Shown one piece after another: positions 1-9,618 of a stretch of 64,000 nucleotides of DNA. The notes under the pieces were generated by a model that saw nothing but the letters and a program-made list of their open reading frames with translations, was not told the DNA's origin and searched no databases. Source of the DNA: Lutibacter maritimus (GTDB lineage Bacteria > Bacteroidota > Bacteroidia > Flavobacteriales > Flavobacteriaceae); the NCBI RefSeq assembly GCF_900116115.1, contig NZ_FOZP01000002.1, positions 1 through 64,000 of the forward strand, read 5' to 3'. How positions within the stretch are numbered: the stretch's first letter is position 1; each line of letters begins with the position of its first letter. A program made the position numbers and the translations under genes.

Positions 1-702
1 TTAATCCGTTACAAAGTTCCAAATTTGCCCAATTGTTTGACCGCCTTTATTGTCTTTCACAACAACTTTCCAGTAATAATTGGTTGAAGCGTTCACAGAC
101 ACGGTTAAAGAATTTGCCGAGATATTATCCCCTAGTTTTGCTGTTGGCGGATTGGATGTTCCAACATATACATCATAGGTTAACGCATCAGAAGTATCCA
201 CATCACTAGCGGTCCATTCTAATGTAGCTGTAGCTGTTTGTACAGTTGCATTTAATACTGGTTTTACAAGTACTGGTGCAAAAGGTAAATGATTGGTTAC
301 TCCTGTTCCTTCTGTATAAAACTGAAATGTTGAGGAATAATTACTGGATGCATTTTTACTATCTGTAGCTTTTACTCTCCAATAATAAGCAACCCCTTTC
401 TCTAATGCAATTGTTTGAGCCGCAGTTGTACTTGTTAAAGTATGTGCAATTTGAGAAAATTGATTGTCTTTGGCTACTTGTATTTGGTATGTAATTGTAT
501 TTCCTTCAGGATCTGATGAAACATTCCAAGTAAATGGCACCGAATTATCTATGCATAACATATTATTTGTTGGATATGTTAGTGTTGGTGTTGATGGAGC
601 CTCATTTGTTTCTACAGGATCTGGAGGGGTATCTCCGCCGCCACCGCCGCCGCAAGAAATTAAAATACTCGTTAATGCAATTGTATATAAAAGTTTTTTC
701 AT
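1..702 (-). CDS. Fibronectin-type-III-like surface lipoprotein
   Basis: This 233-residue protein begins with a lipoprotein signal peptide ending in a lipobox (LISC, Cys about residue 17), followed by six glycines and a Pro/Asp-rich linker. Two beta-sandwich repeats follow, roughly residues 35-130 and 138-232. Each carries the YYWRV/YYWKV and F.F.T/WNFVT signatures of fibronectin type III modules, as found in SusE-like and metalloprotease-associated Bacteroidota proteins. It has no catalytic motif, so a binding or adhesion role at the cell envelope is inferred. It lies 13 bases downstream of the large secreted metalloprotease on the same strand and probably shares its transcript. The stop codon is the first three bases of the window, so the gene is complete. 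Family assignment is fair; function is unknown. Confidence 0.8.
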   Translation of the reverse strand: MKKLLYTIALTSILISCGGGGGGDTPPDPVETNEAPSTPTLTYPTNNMLCIDNSVPFTWNVSSDPEGNTITYQIQVAKDNQFSQIAHTLTSTTAAQTIALEKGVAYYWRVKATDSKNASSNYSSTFQFYTEGTGVTNHLPFAPVLVKPVLNATVQTATATLEWTASDVDTSDALTYDVYVGTSNPPTAKLGDNISANSLTVSVNASTNYYWKVVVKDNKGGQTIGQIWNFVTD

Positions 703-715
703 TCGTTAAGTTATT

Positions 716-3700
716 TTATTTTTTAACTATTTTAAGTGTAATAGGATTATCTAAATAAACCTTTGCAAGATACAATCCTGCCGGTTTATTATCAATAGAT
801 AACTGTACTTTTCCTGAAATAATTGGATAGGTTTGTTTTGATAGTAATTGTCCATACGTATTGTATAAACCTATGGTTATTTCCTTTTCAGTTGTTGGCA
901 ACGTAATTTCAAATTGACCATTTGTTGGATTTGGATAGGCAACAATATTTTCCAATAAATTAATTGATTTAGAAAATACTCCCTCACAATCTACAGCTGT
1001 TTTTACCTGAAGTAAATCGCCTTGTTTTATTGATACTGAAAAAGAAGGTGCTGAGGTTTGTAATACTTGTTGATTATTTACAAACACATTAAACGGCGCA
1101 GTTCCTTGTTCCATTGTAATTTCAACTTTTGAAGCAGCAACGCTAGTTTTAGCTGAAACCGTTTTTCCAGGATCTATTTTAACAATATAACATTGTTCAT
1201 ACGTTTTTCCAGTTACTGTAATGCATACATTGTAGGTAGCTGGCTGTAAATTATTAACCGTTAAACTATTATTGGTAAAATTATAAGCAGTACCGTTAAT
1301 ACTCGCTACATACGGATAGGTTTCTTGTGCCGTAATTTTTAGTTGTCCGTTGTTTTTATTAGGACAGGTTTCGCTGATAGCTGTTACTGTAAAGTTAGAT
1401 GCTGGTAAACTAAATATAGGACAACCTGTTGCGTTTACTTGAGATCCCAATGGTGTGTTGGGGCATTCATCAATATCATTGGTTACTCCATCTTTGTCAT
1501 CATCATCACTTAAAACAATAACTCCACATATATTTATACTCCAGCTATTAATTGTTCCAACATCGTCAGGACCTTCATCTATAACATACAATTGCCATTC
1601 TCCGTAGGATTCTTCATTAATAAATTTACTCAAACTTTCTTGTGGAATATAAACTCCTGTAAATGGTGCTGCACCTAAGTTAATTAAATCTGTACCATCA
1701 TCATCAAAAGTTGTGTTTGCATATCCATCTCCTTCATCACCAACATTTGCAGATAATAAAACCGTTGTACCTTTTGGACTTATTAATTTTAATGTTAAAT
1801 CACCAACCCAAGGATGTGTAATATTAACTGTTAAATTAAGGTCAGTAATAAATTTGTTTTGAGTTATATTGATTTTAGAACTAATACCTGTGATTGAGTT
1901 ATCAGGAATACCAATAGGTGTATCTGTAGCGCTTATTGAATGACAAACTTCATCAGCAGTTGTAAAATTAAAAACTGTTGAAAACCCACTTTCACCACAA
2001 TCATTTTTACTTTTAACTCTCCAAAAATATTTTGTGTTTAATTGTAAAAGAGTAGGTTGATAATTATTCTCAGCAACAATTGTAGATTCTATTATATTTG
2101 AAAAAATATTGTCAGTCGCTATTTCTAATATATATTCTTGCGCATTCACATCTGATTGCCAAAATAAACTGTAAGGTTTTAAAACAACCTCAGCTGCATT
2201 TTCTGGTAATATTAAAGTTGGGATTGAAATATTAGCAGAAAAAGCATTTAATGTAACTGAGGTAGTTTTGACTTTAGTGGTTAAGGCAGATGTACCTGTA
2301 ACTGAAATATTAAATTCACCAATATCATTAACACCTAATCCAGTAATAACCATTTCAACTGGTGTATTATTAGCTTTTGCTTTTGATGGGGTAAATACTA
2401 CCGATGCACCTACAGGCAAGTTAGTAGCCGTAAAAGTTATTTCTTCATTAAAACCTAAAAAAGTTTTATAGATAAAATTAAAAGATACCGTATTTGGTAA
2501 ACAGGTTTTTTTTGAAAACTCCTGGAAACTCATCACAAATTCAGAAGTTTGGATGGCAATTTTACTTGCGTTTATTGCGTAAAAAATGTTACCAACACTT
2601 TCTACCTTAATTCTTCCTTGTGTTGTTCCTTCTAATGGGGCAATAATTACATGACTTCCATTATTCTCAACATTAGAAGCCAAAACAGTTGGATATGTTG
2701 CTCCTCCATCTGAAGAAAATAAAATATTCACAAAACCACAATTTACCGGTGCTATATTAGTATTTGCAACATCCCAAGTAATTGTTTGTGAGGTTCCCGC
2801 ATCCCAAGTTACTGAATTAGATTGTGAAGTTACTTTAAAAGGACCTGCAGTTGCATCAAAAGTAATAACATTTTCCTTACTTGCAGTTTGTCCACCACCC
2901 AAAACGTTATCTCTTACAGTTACACCAAATCGCATTGTTCTTGATACCGAAGGTAAAACTTCCCAAGTATTTTGTAAATTCCCAGTCAAAACGGTAGCTA
3001 TATCAGGAAAAAACCTTTGTGAGGAAGCAGATGGTTTTACTGATCGAAATGCTGGACCAACAGTAGAAGTAGAAACCAAAGGATGTGCTGTTATTTCGGT
3101 ATCTAATTGTTCCCAAGTATAGGTTAAATTATCTCCATTAACATCCGTTGCAATTGCATTTAAAACAAAAGGTGTTGAAATTGGAATGGTATAATTTTGA
3201 AGTGGCGAAATAATAGGCGCGCTATTTGATGTGGCTGTTTTTACAGCACACGTACTATTTCCTACAGAGATATTATTCCATATTTCTCTAATACTCACTA
3301 AATGAAAATAATCATCACTTGCATCTTGAACATTTTGTGGAGTACAAATACCTGCATAAGCCATTATTGTTGAACCACTTCCTGGCTCAACCGCTGTGCT
3401 ATTATTTCTATTTGAACCACTACAGTTTCCTGCATCACCATTAAATGTATGATGCGCGCCATACTGATGCCCCATTTCGTGCGCAACATAATCAATATCA
3501 TAAGCATCTCCTATTGGGCTACCTGAACCCGTAATTCCTCTAGCTTTATTAGTAGTACATGGTGAATTTAACTGCGCTAACCCTCCTCCTCCAGTGCTAA
3601 AAGTATGTCCAATATCATAATTAGCTGTTCCTATAGATGCACTAATTGTTGCTTGACTTTCATCAATTAATTTATCACTATCATCATTTGTAAACCCATC

Positions 3701-4555
3701 TGTTGCGGCATCTAAAAATATTATATTTTTATTTGTTGCCACTAACACCATTGTTAATGCTACATCTCTTTCAAAAAGTCCATTAACCCGTGTCATAGTT
3801 GCAACAATAGCCGATAAAACTGCTGTTTTCTTTTCATCGTCAGTTGCTGTTGCGGGAATTGATTGATTTGATAAATGAAATTGTGAATACTCACCAGTAG
3901 TTGCAATTGCCAATCTAAAAGTTCTTAAAATTCCATCATTGGCATTTTCAGCTTTAGCATTCACATTTGATGCAGCTGTGGTAGTTTTTGTATTGGTATT
4001 TATTTCATCAAATTTACATTCAAAAGGATCTATTGCTGGTAAATTATTTTTAGAATAAATTAAATAAGAGTTATCATTTTTCCCTTCCGGATCAATATAA
4101 ACAGTAGATTCTCCATCTTTTAAAATCATTCCGTGTAAACCCATTGGGGTAACACTAAATCTAACTATAGCATTAGAATTGTTTACACTTTTACCAATAT
4201 AAGATTTTATTGAAGGGTTTTCATTTTGAAGTTTCGGCTCCATAATTGGCGCTTCAACAACAGTGTATTGCTCTATATCGCCATTAGCATTTGGAAAGCT
4301 AACTATTGTTCCACCACTAACCTGATTCCCTTTTCTTTGAGGGATATTTTTAAGTTTATTTTTTAATAAATTAATATTTAAATTTAACTCTTTAAATTTT
4401 GTAGGAATAGTTTTTCTAATGTATTTTTTTGAATTATTCTTTTCAGAATTATAATTTTTGCTCCATAATTCATCCGAATTTTGTCCTGAAACACCGTAAC
4501 TAAAAAAAAACAAAATAAAAACTAAACCAATAGTACTTATCCGCAATTTTATCAT
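716..4555 (-). CDS. Secreted M12B (reprolysin-like) metalloprotease with T9SS sorting domain
   Basis: This is a 1279-residue secreted zinc endopeptidase. An N-terminal signal peptide is followed by a propeptide-like region to about residue 210 and a metzincin catalytic domain. That domain has HEMGHQYGAHH (His359, Glu360, His363, His369) and a Met-turn IMAYAG about 35 residues on. Downstream are beta-sandwich modules including a fibronectin-like YFWRV segment. A P/Homo B proprotein-convertase-type domain (about 880-1015; HPWVGDL, YGEWQLYV) follows, then an Asp-rich thrombospondin type-3-like stretch (DDDDKDGVTNDIDECP). The C-terminal type A T9SS sorting domain (about 1205-1279) carries YPNPTNG and PAGLYL. 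The protein should cross the outer membrane by T9SS and digest extracellular protein; its substrate is unknown. A well-formed promoter lies upstream. The fibronectin-type lipoprotein gene follows in the same direction. Confidence 0.93.
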   Translation of the reverse strand: MIKLRISTIGLVFILFFFSYGVSGQNSDELWSKNYNSEKNNSKKYIRKTIPTKFKELNLNINLLKNKLKNIPQRKGNQVSGGTIVSFPNANGDIEQYTVVEAPIMEPKLQNENPSIKSYIGKSVNNSNAIVRFSVTPMGLHGMILKDGESTVYIDPEGKNDNSYLIYSKNNLPAIDPFECKFDEINTNTKTTTAASNVNAKAENANDGILRTFRLAIATTGEYSQFHLSNQSIPATATDDEKKTAVLSAIVATMTRVNGLFERDVALTMVLVATNKNIIFLDAATDGFTNDDSDKLIDESQATISASIGTANYDIGHTFSTGGGGLAQLNSPCTTNKARGITGSGSPIGDAYDIDYVAHEMGHQYGAHHTFNGDAGNCSGSNRNNSTAVEPGSGSTIMAYAGICTPQNVQDASDDYFHLVSIREIWNNISVGNSTCAVKTATSNSAPIISPLQNYTIPISTPFVLNAIATDVNGDNLTYTWEQLDTEITAHPLVSTSTVGPAFRSVKPSASSQRFFPDIATVLTGNLQNTWEVLPSVSRTMRFGVTVRDNVLGGGQTASKENVITFDATAGPFKVTSQSNSVTWDAGTSQTITWDVANTNIAPVNCGFVNILFSSDGGATYPTVLASNVENNGSHVIIAPLEGTTQGRIKVESVGNIFYAINASKIAIQTSEFVMSFQEFSKKTCLPNTVSFNFIYKTFLGFNEEITFTATNLPVGASVVFTPSKAKANNTPVEMVITGLGVNDIGEFNISVTGTSALTTKVKTTSVTLNAFSANISIPTLILPENAAEVVLKPYSLFWQSDVNAQEYILEIATDNIFSNIIESTIVAENNYQPTLLQLNTKYFWRVKSKNDCGESGFSTVFNFTTADEVCHSISATDTPIGIPDNSITGISSKINITQNKFITDLNLTVNITHPWVGDLTLKLISPKGTTVLLSANVGDEGDGYANTTFDDDGTDLINLGAAPFTGVYIPQESLSKFINEESYGEWQLYVIDEGPDDVGTINSWSINICGVIVLSDDDDKDGVTNDIDECPNTPLGSQVNATGCPIFSLPASNFTVTAISETCPNKNNGQLKITAQETYPYVASINGTAYNFTNNSLTVNNLQPATYNVCITVTGKTYEQCYIVKIDPGKTVSAKTSVAASKVEITMEQGTAPFNVFVNNQQVLQTSAPSFSVSIKQGDLLQVKTAVDCEGVFSKSINLLENIVAYPNPTNGQFEITLPTTEKEITIGLYNTYGQLLSKQTYPIISGKVQLSIDNKPAGLYLAKVYLDNPITLKIVKK

Positions 4556-4582
4556 AAAATCAAACTTAAAGGTTTATTAAAA

Positions 4583-4612
4583 CAAAGATATAATTTAAAA
4601 TTACCTTTACAA
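4583..4612 (-). promoter_or_regulatory. Bacteroidota-type promoter of the metalloprotease gene
   Basis: Read on the minus strand, TTG (4612-4610), 19 bases, then TATCTTTG (4590-4583) matches the -33 TTG / -7 TAnnTTTG consensus with standard spacing. The -7 box lies 27 bases upstream of the metalloprotease ATG. This is one of the two best promoters in the window. Confidence 0.7.
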
Positions 4613-4663
4613 TTTTTATACCAATTTAAAATATTTGTTTACACATCATTATAATAAAAAAAG

Positions 4664-4671
4664 TACTTTTG
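4664..4671 (+). promoter_or_regulatory. -7 promoter element of ribF
   Basis: TACTTTTG matches TAnnTTTG exactly and sits 32 bases upstream of the ribF TTG start. The nearest TTG upstream (4635-4637) is 26 bases away, a little far for a -33 element. Confidence 0.5.
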
Positions 4672-4703
4672 CACACTAATTCCAATTTATACCACTTATA
4701 ATT

Positions 4704-5648
4704 TTGAATATATTTAAAAATATATCTACTTATAAATCAACAAAAAAGTCATTTGTTACCATTGGCACTTTTGATGGTGTGCATTTGGGTCATCAAAAAG
4801 TAATAAAAGATTTGGTTGAAAGTGCCAAAAAAAATAATGCTAAATCTGTATTACTTACTTTTTTTCCACACCCAAGAATGGTGCTGCAAAAAAAAACCAA
4901 TATAAAACTAATTAACACCATTGATGAACGCATTAAATTGCTTGAAAATATTGGGCTTGATACGCTAATTATTCACGAATTTTCTGATGAATTTGCCAAT
5001 TTAACAGCACTTGAATTTGTAAAAACTATTTTAGTTGATAAACTAAATATTGCAAAATTAGTAATTGGTTACGATCATCATTTTGGAAAAAACCGCGAAG
5101 GAAATTTTGATACTTTACAACAATATGGCACTGAATTTAATTTTGAACTGAAAGAAATTTCGCAACAAGATATTAGTAACATTACAGTAAGTTCAACTAA
5201 AATTAGAACCGCCATTGAACTTGGTGAAATAACAAAAGTTAACAGTTATTTAGGATATAATTTTATGTTAACCGGCACAGTTGTAAAAGGCAAAAATTTA
5301 GGTGAAAAAATAGGCTTTCCAACAGCAAACATTCATATACAAGAAACCTATAAATTAATTCCTAAAACTGGTGCTTATATTGTAAAAGCAATTATTGCAA
5401 ACAAAACCGTTTTTGGAATGATGAATATTGGTTATAGGCCAACAGTAAGTGGTAAAAACCAAACTATTGAAATTAATTTTTTTGATTTTAAAACCAACTT
5501 ATACAACAAAATTATTCAGGTAGAAGTTTTGCAATTTTTAAGAGATGAAATTAAATTTAATTCTATTGATGATTTAAAAGATCAACTTAAAAAAGATCAG
5601 CAAAAATCGTTAGAAATAATTCGTGGCACTTTTTTTGAAAGCAATTAA
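4704..5648 (+). CDS. ribF: Bifunctional riboflavin kinase / FAD synthetase
   Basis: RibF phosphorylates riboflavin to FMN and then adenylylates FMN to FAD in the cytoplasm. At 314 residues it has the usual family length. The N-terminal FAD synthetase domain has the nucleotidyltransferase signature TFDGVHLGH (H27-x-G-H30) and the later SSTKIR motif. The C-terminal flavokinase domain begins near residue 185 and has GFPTANI. The start is TTG at 4704: an in-frame stop lies just upstream, and the family's conserved N-terminal residues begin here, so no ATG is available. A -7 promoter box precedes it. A small lipoprotein gene follows after 15 bases and is probably in the same operon. Confidence 0.96.
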   Translation: MNIFKNISTYKSTKKSFVTIGTFDGVHLGHQKVIKDLVESAKKNNAKSVLLTFFPHPRMVLQKKTNIKLINTIDERIKLLENIGLDTLIIHEFSDEFANLTALEFVKTILVDKLNIAKLVIGYDHHFGKNREGNFDTLQQYGTEFNFELKEISQQDISNITVSSTKIRTAIELGEITKVNSYLGYNFMLTGTVVKGKNLGEKIGFPTANIHIQETYKLIPKTGAYIVKAIIANKTVFGMMNIGYRPTVSGKNQTIEINFFDFKTNLYNKIIQVEVLQFLRDEIKFNSIDDLKDQLKKDQQKSLEIIRGTFFESN

Positions 5649-5663
5649 GTGAAAATCAACCTT

Positions 5664-6191
5664 ATGAAAAAAACATTTCTTATAGCTATTGTGTTTTTTA
5701 CAACAATTACTTCATGTAAAAGTTTTAATTTTCAATTAAAGGAACCTATTGTGATAGATTCATTGGATTGCCCTGAAAATGGAACGTGTGATTTTGAACT
5801 TATTCCTAATAAATCTATTGAATTTAAATCGGATGAATTTGGAAATTTGTACCCCGTTATTTCTGATGGAGATACAACACTTTTTAAATATACTTTTCAA
5901 AAAAAGCCTTTAAAAGATACACAAGACAGCAATTACACCGAAATTATTTATGCAGAATTACCAGCTAAAATTTCAGAATTATCACTTGCAAATGAAACGC
6001 TTCAAAATATAAAACTTTATTTTGGTAGATTATGTTATTGCAAAGGAGCAACGGGTTATTATCCAATAAAAAACGGTACGTTTACAATTACAAAAGCATC
6101 AAAAGATTGTGTTACTTTTAAAGTTGATTTTAAAATAACCGAAGTTCCTCAAATTATTTCAACAATACAACAAACTGTTTCTTTAAAATGA
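5664..6191 (+). CDS. Uncharacterised lipoprotein
   Basis: The ATG at 5664 gives a 175-residue protein with a lipoprotein signal peptide whose lipobox ends in TSC. A GTG at 5649, immediately after the ribF stop, would add five residues but is less likely. The mature part contains two cysteine pairs, CPENGTC near the N terminus and CYCKG in the C-terminal half. It is otherwise beta-rich, with no motif I recognise. Position directly behind ribF suggests co-transcription but not necessarily related function. It may be restricted to Flavobacteriia. Function unknown. Confidence 0.75.
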   Translation: MKKTFLIAIVFFTTITSCKSFNFQLKEPIVIDSLDCPENGTCDFELIPNKSIEFKSDEFGNLYPVISDGDTTLFKYTFQKKPLKDTQDSNYTEIIYAELPAKISELSLANETLQNIKLYFGRLCYCKGATGYYPIKNGTFTITKASKDCVTFKVDFKITEVPQIISTIQQTVSLK

Positions 6192-6202
6192 TTTGAAACT
6201 AA

Positions 6203-6235
6203 TTGGTTACTATTAACTGCAATTTCTTAAATTTG
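6203..6235 (+). promoter_or_regulatory. Bacteroidota-type promoter of serS
   Basis: TTG (6203-6205), 22 bases, then TAAATTTG (6228-6235) matches the -33/-7 consensus, 24 bases upstream of the serS ATG. Confidence 0.65.
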
Positions 6236-6259
6236 CGCATCATTTAAAGGAAAAGAACA

Positions 6260-7534
6260 ATGTTACAAGTAGCTTTTATAAGAGAAAACAAAGAAACTGT
6301 TTTAAAAGGTTTAGCCAAAAGAAATTTTAAAAACGCAGAGCAATTAGTTGAAAAAACCATTGCTGCAGATGAAGAACGCAGAGCAATTCAAACAGAATTA
6401 GATGCTATTCTTGCTGAATCTAATAAGTTATCCAAAGATATTGGAATGCTTTTTAAAACTGGAGAAACTCAAAAAGCTGATATTTTAAAGAAAAAAACGG
6501 TACAATTAAAAGATAAATCGAAAGATTTAACCGAAAGTCTTCAAAATAAAGCCAACGAATTACAAGAATTATTATACTTAATTCCGAACATTCCAAACGA
6601 AATTGTTCCAAATGGCTTTTCAGCTGATGATAATTTAAATGTTTTTCAGGAAGGTGAAATACCCGTTTTACACAAAGATGCATTGCCTCATTGGGAACTA
6701 GCTAAAAAATATGACATTATAGATTTTGAGCTTGGTAATAAAATTACTGGTGCTGGTTTTCCTGTTTATAAAGGTAAAGGTGCAAAATTACAACGTGCTT
6801 TAATTAACTATTTTTTAGATAAAAATACGGCTGCTGGTTACGATGAAGTTCAGGTGCCGCATTTGGTAAACGAAGCTTCTGGTTTTGGAACAGGTCAATT
6901 GCCAGATAAAGAAGGACAAATGTACCACGATGCACAAGATAATTTATATTTAATTCCTACTGCTGAAGTTCCAGTAACTAATATTTTTAGAGATGTAATT
7001 TTAAAAGAAGAAGAATTTCCAATTTGCAAAACTGCATACACACCTTGTTTTAGACGTGAAGCTGGTTCATACGGAGCGCACGTTAGAGGTTTAAACAGAT
7101 TGCATCAATTTGATAAAGTTGAAATAGTACGTATTGAACATCCTGATAATTCATATGCTGCATTAGATGCTATGGTAAATCATGTAAAAAGCATTTTACA
7201 AGAATTAAATTTACCTTATAGAGTTTTGCGTTTATGTGGTGGTGATATGGGCTTTACATCAGCTTTAACATACGATTTTGAAGTGTTTTCAACAGCTCAA
7301 GATCGTTGGTTAGAAATTAGTTCAGTATCTAACTTCGAAACATTTCAAGCAAATCGCTTAAAACTTCGCTTTAAAAATAGTGAAGGAAAAAGTGAATTGG
7401 CACATACTTTAAACGGAAGTTCATTAGCATTACCACGTGTTTTAGCAGGTTTATTAGAAAATTGCCAAACACCAGAAGGTATAAAAATACCTAAGGTTTT
7501 AGTTCCTTACTGTGGATTTGAACTAATTAATTAG
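6260..7534 (+). CDS. serS: Seryl-tRNA synthetase
   Basis: This class II aminoacyl-tRNA synthetase charges tRNA-Ser with serine in the cytoplasm. At 424 residues it has the normal length. The N-terminal long antiparallel coiled coil (about residues 28-110, Lys/Glu/Gln-rich) binds the variable arm of the tRNA. The catalytic domain has motif 2 (CFRREAGSYG) and motif 3 (LNGSSLALPRVLAGLLEN). It has its own promoter. Its last eight bases overlap, tail to tail, a small gene on the opposite strand (7527-7670). Confidence 0.98.
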   Translation: MLQVAFIRENKETVLKGLAKRNFKNAEQLVEKTIAADEERRAIQTELDAILAESNKLSKDIGMLFKTGETQKADILKKKTVQLKDKSKDLTESLQNKANELQELLYLIPNIPNEIVPNGFSADDNLNVFQEGEIPVLHKDALPHWELAKKYDIIDFELGNKITGAGFPVYKGKGAKLQRALINYFLDKNTAAGYDEVQVPHLVNEASGFGTGQLPDKEGQMYHDAQDNLYLIPTAEVPVTNIFRDVILKEEEFPICKTAYTPCFRREAGSYGAHVRGLNRLHQFDKVEIVRIEHPDNSYAALDAMVNHVKSILQELNLPYRVLRLCGGDMGFTSALTYDFEVFSTAQDRWLEISSVSNFETFQANRLKLRFKNSEGKSELAHTLNGSSLALPRVLAGLLENCQTPEGIKIPKVLVPYCGFELIN

Positions 7535-7670
7535 ACTGAACAGCTATCATTAATTTTTTATAATGGTTCATTTCAATTAACGCATCAAAATATGCATTGA
7601 TTTGACCTTTTTTCATAAACTTTATAGCTTTCTTTTTAGCTGTTTCGTAATGTTTGATTATGTCGTTCAT
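7527..7670 (-). CDS. Small conserved-looking protein of 47 residues
   Basis: This short minus-strand frame starts at an ATG at 7670 and ends with TAA at 7527, overlapping the last eight bases of serS. The product is helical and charged, beginning MNDIIKHYETAKKKA, with FMKKGQ, then AYFDAL and MNHYKKLM. There is no signal peptide or membrane segment. The layout (basic helix, then a FDALxEMNxYK-like helix) resembles a short protein I recall from flavobacterial genomes, which supports it being real. Its amino-acid composition is balanced, unlike antisense noise. Function unknown. Confidence 0.6.
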   Translation of the reverse strand: MNDIIKHYETAKKKAIKFMKKGQINAYFDALIEMNHYKKLMIAVQSN

Positions 7671-7782
7671 CTTGGTATAATTTAATTGATTTATCACAGT
7701 TAAGACAATTTTCGTGCCAAAATGTTACAGTACATTTATAAAAATAACATGTATTTATAAAAACTTTAACACTTGTTTAAAG

Positions 7783-7790
7783 TATATTTG
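7783..7790 (+). promoter_or_regulatory. -7 promoter element of the TPR protein gene
   Basis: TATATTTG is an exact TAnnTTTG match, 18 bases upstream of the ATG at 7809. No correctly spaced TTG is present. Confidence 0.45.
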
Positions 7791-7808
7791 ATAGATAAAA
7801 TATAGAAA

Positions 7809-9584
7809 ATGCGCTATTTACTATTCATATTTTTTTGTTGGTTTTCTTTGCAAATAAAAGCTCAGGAGCCACAATTAGCATTTCAATATTTTAATAATGG
7901 TGAATACGAAAAAGCTACGGCAATTTTTAAACCTTTACACGAAAAAAATCCATACAACTCTATTTATTTAACCTATTTAATTGACTGTTACCAACAACTA
8001 CAACAATTTGATAAGGTAAATACAGTAGTTACTAAACAAATTGAAAATTTTAAAAATCAACAATATTTGTTTATTGAAATTGGGTATAATTTTCAATTGC
8101 AACATCAACAAGAAAAGGCTGAAGAAAACTATCAAAAAGCATTAAATGCAATTAATCAAATGCCCAGTTTAGGTTATATTATTGGTAAAACATTTCAAGA
8201 CAATCACTTGTTAGATTATGCACTTTTGGCTTATAAAAACGCTATGGAATTAATGCCAAAAGCCAATTATAATTATCAAGTTGCTTTAATTTATGGTGAA
8301 AAAGGTGAAATTGAAAACATGTTCAACACCTACTTAGATATGGTACTTATTAATGAATCATATTTACCAACATCAAAAAGTTATATGGGACGATTTATAA
8401 CGGATGATGCTGAAAATGAAAACAATAACACACTTAAAAAACTACTGATAAAACGCCTTCAAAATAATCCATTAACTGTTTGGAACCAATTATTAAGCTG
8501 GCTTTTTATGCAACAAAGTGACTACGATAAAGCTTTGGTACAAGAAAAAGCAATTTTTAAAAGAAATGCAACTAACATAGATAATATTATTGATATTGGT
8601 AAAATTGCTTTCAAAAATAATTCATACGAAACCTCAAAAAAATGTTTTCATTTTGTGTTAGAAAATAGTTCAAATGTTGAAACCGAATTAACGGCAAAAT
8701 TATATTTGTTAGAAATTGATATGAACACCAATACTTCTTATGAAAGTATTGAAAATCAATTTCAGCAATTATTTACAGAATATGGAAAAACTAACAAAAC
8801 TATTGGTTTACAAGCTGCATATGCTGAGTTTTTAGCTTTCAAAAAAGATGAACCTGACAATGGAATTATAGTTTTAAAAGAAGCTTTAAAACTTCCTATT
8901 AACGAATTTCAAACAGGATATTTAAAAACTAAATTGGCCGATATTTTGGTGTTTAATAATAAATTTAATGCCGCTTTAATTTACTATACACAAGTTCAAA
9001 ATGATTTAAAAAACCATACTCTTGGACAAACAGCACGTTTTAAAATAGCGCAAACTTCATATTTTAAAGGTGATTTTGAATGGGCGCAATCGCAATTAAA
9101 AGTGCTTAAGAATTCAACATCACAATTAATTTCTAATGATGCTTTAGATTTAAATTTGCTAATTACAGATAATGCCGTAAAAGACAGTTTAAAAATTGCT
9201 TTAAAAACCTATGCAAAAGCCGACTTGTTAGCTTTTCAAAATAAAAACCAACAAGCAATTGATACACTGCAAGTTGTTTTAAACAACTATAAAGGTCACC
9301 CAATAGAAGACGAAGCTTTATTTAAACAAGCACAACTTTTTGAAAAAATAAACCAGTTTGAAAACGCAGAAAAAAATTATTTACAAATAATAGCCATTAA
9401 TAAAGATGATATTTTAGCCGATGATGCGCATTATTATTTAGCTGAATTATATGTAAATAAATTACAAAATATTGAAAAAGCGAAAGAATTTTATCAGAAA
9501 ATAATATTTGAATATTCATCTAGCATATTTTTAGTAGATGCTCGAAAAAAATTCAGAGATTTACGAGGTGATAATTTAAATTGA
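7809..9584 (+). CDS. Secreted tetratricopeptide repeat protein
   Basis: The 591-residue protein has a cleavable signal peptide (about residues 1-19, ending KAQ). An alpha-solenoid of TPR units fills nearly the whole length. Clear units include FQYFNNGEYEKATAIF near the N terminus, and KINQFENAEKNYLQI followed by AHYYLAELYVNK near the C terminus. It should be periplasmic or attached to the outer membrane and act as a protein-interaction scaffold. There is no lipobox. It heads a run of four same-strand genes (this gene, DUF4286, rsmA, mgtE) with short gaps or an overlap, so co-transcription is likely. The exact partner is unknown. Confidence 0.85.
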   Translation: MRYLLFIFFCWFSLQIKAQEPQLAFQYFNNGEYEKATAIFKPLHEKNPYNSIYLTYLIDCYQQLQQFDKVNTVVTKQIENFKNQQYLFIEIGYNFQLQHQQEKAEENYQKALNAINQMPSLGYIIGKTFQDNHLLDYALLAYKNAMELMPKANYNYQVALIYGEKGEIENMFNTYLDMVLINESYLPTSKSYMGRFITDDAENENNNTLKKLLIKRLQNNPLTVWNQLLSWLFMQQSDYDKALVQEKAIFKRNATNIDNIIDIGKIAFKNNSYETSKKCFHFVLENSSNVETELTAKLYLLEIDMNTNTSYESIENQFQQLFTEYGKTNKTIGLQAAYAEFLAFKKDEPDNGIIVLKEALKLPINEFQTGYLKTKLADILVFNNKFNAALIYYTQVQNDLKNHTLGQTARFKIAQTSYFKGDFEWAQSQLKVLKNSTSQLISNDALDLNLLITDNAVKDSLKIALKTYAKADLLAFQNKNQQAIDTLQVVLNNYKGHPIEDEALFKQAQLFEKINQFENAEKNYLQIIAINKDDILADDAHYYLAELYVNKLQNIEKAKEFYQKIIFEYSSSIFLVDARKKFRDLRGDNLN

Positions 9585-9618
9585 AATAAAATAAACGCTT
9601 AACACTAAACAAATAAAA

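Noticed and set aside
464-758. Plus-strand frames opposite the fibronectin lipoprotein
   Set aside because: They are antisense shadows of a clear coding gene, with low-complexity products and no motif.
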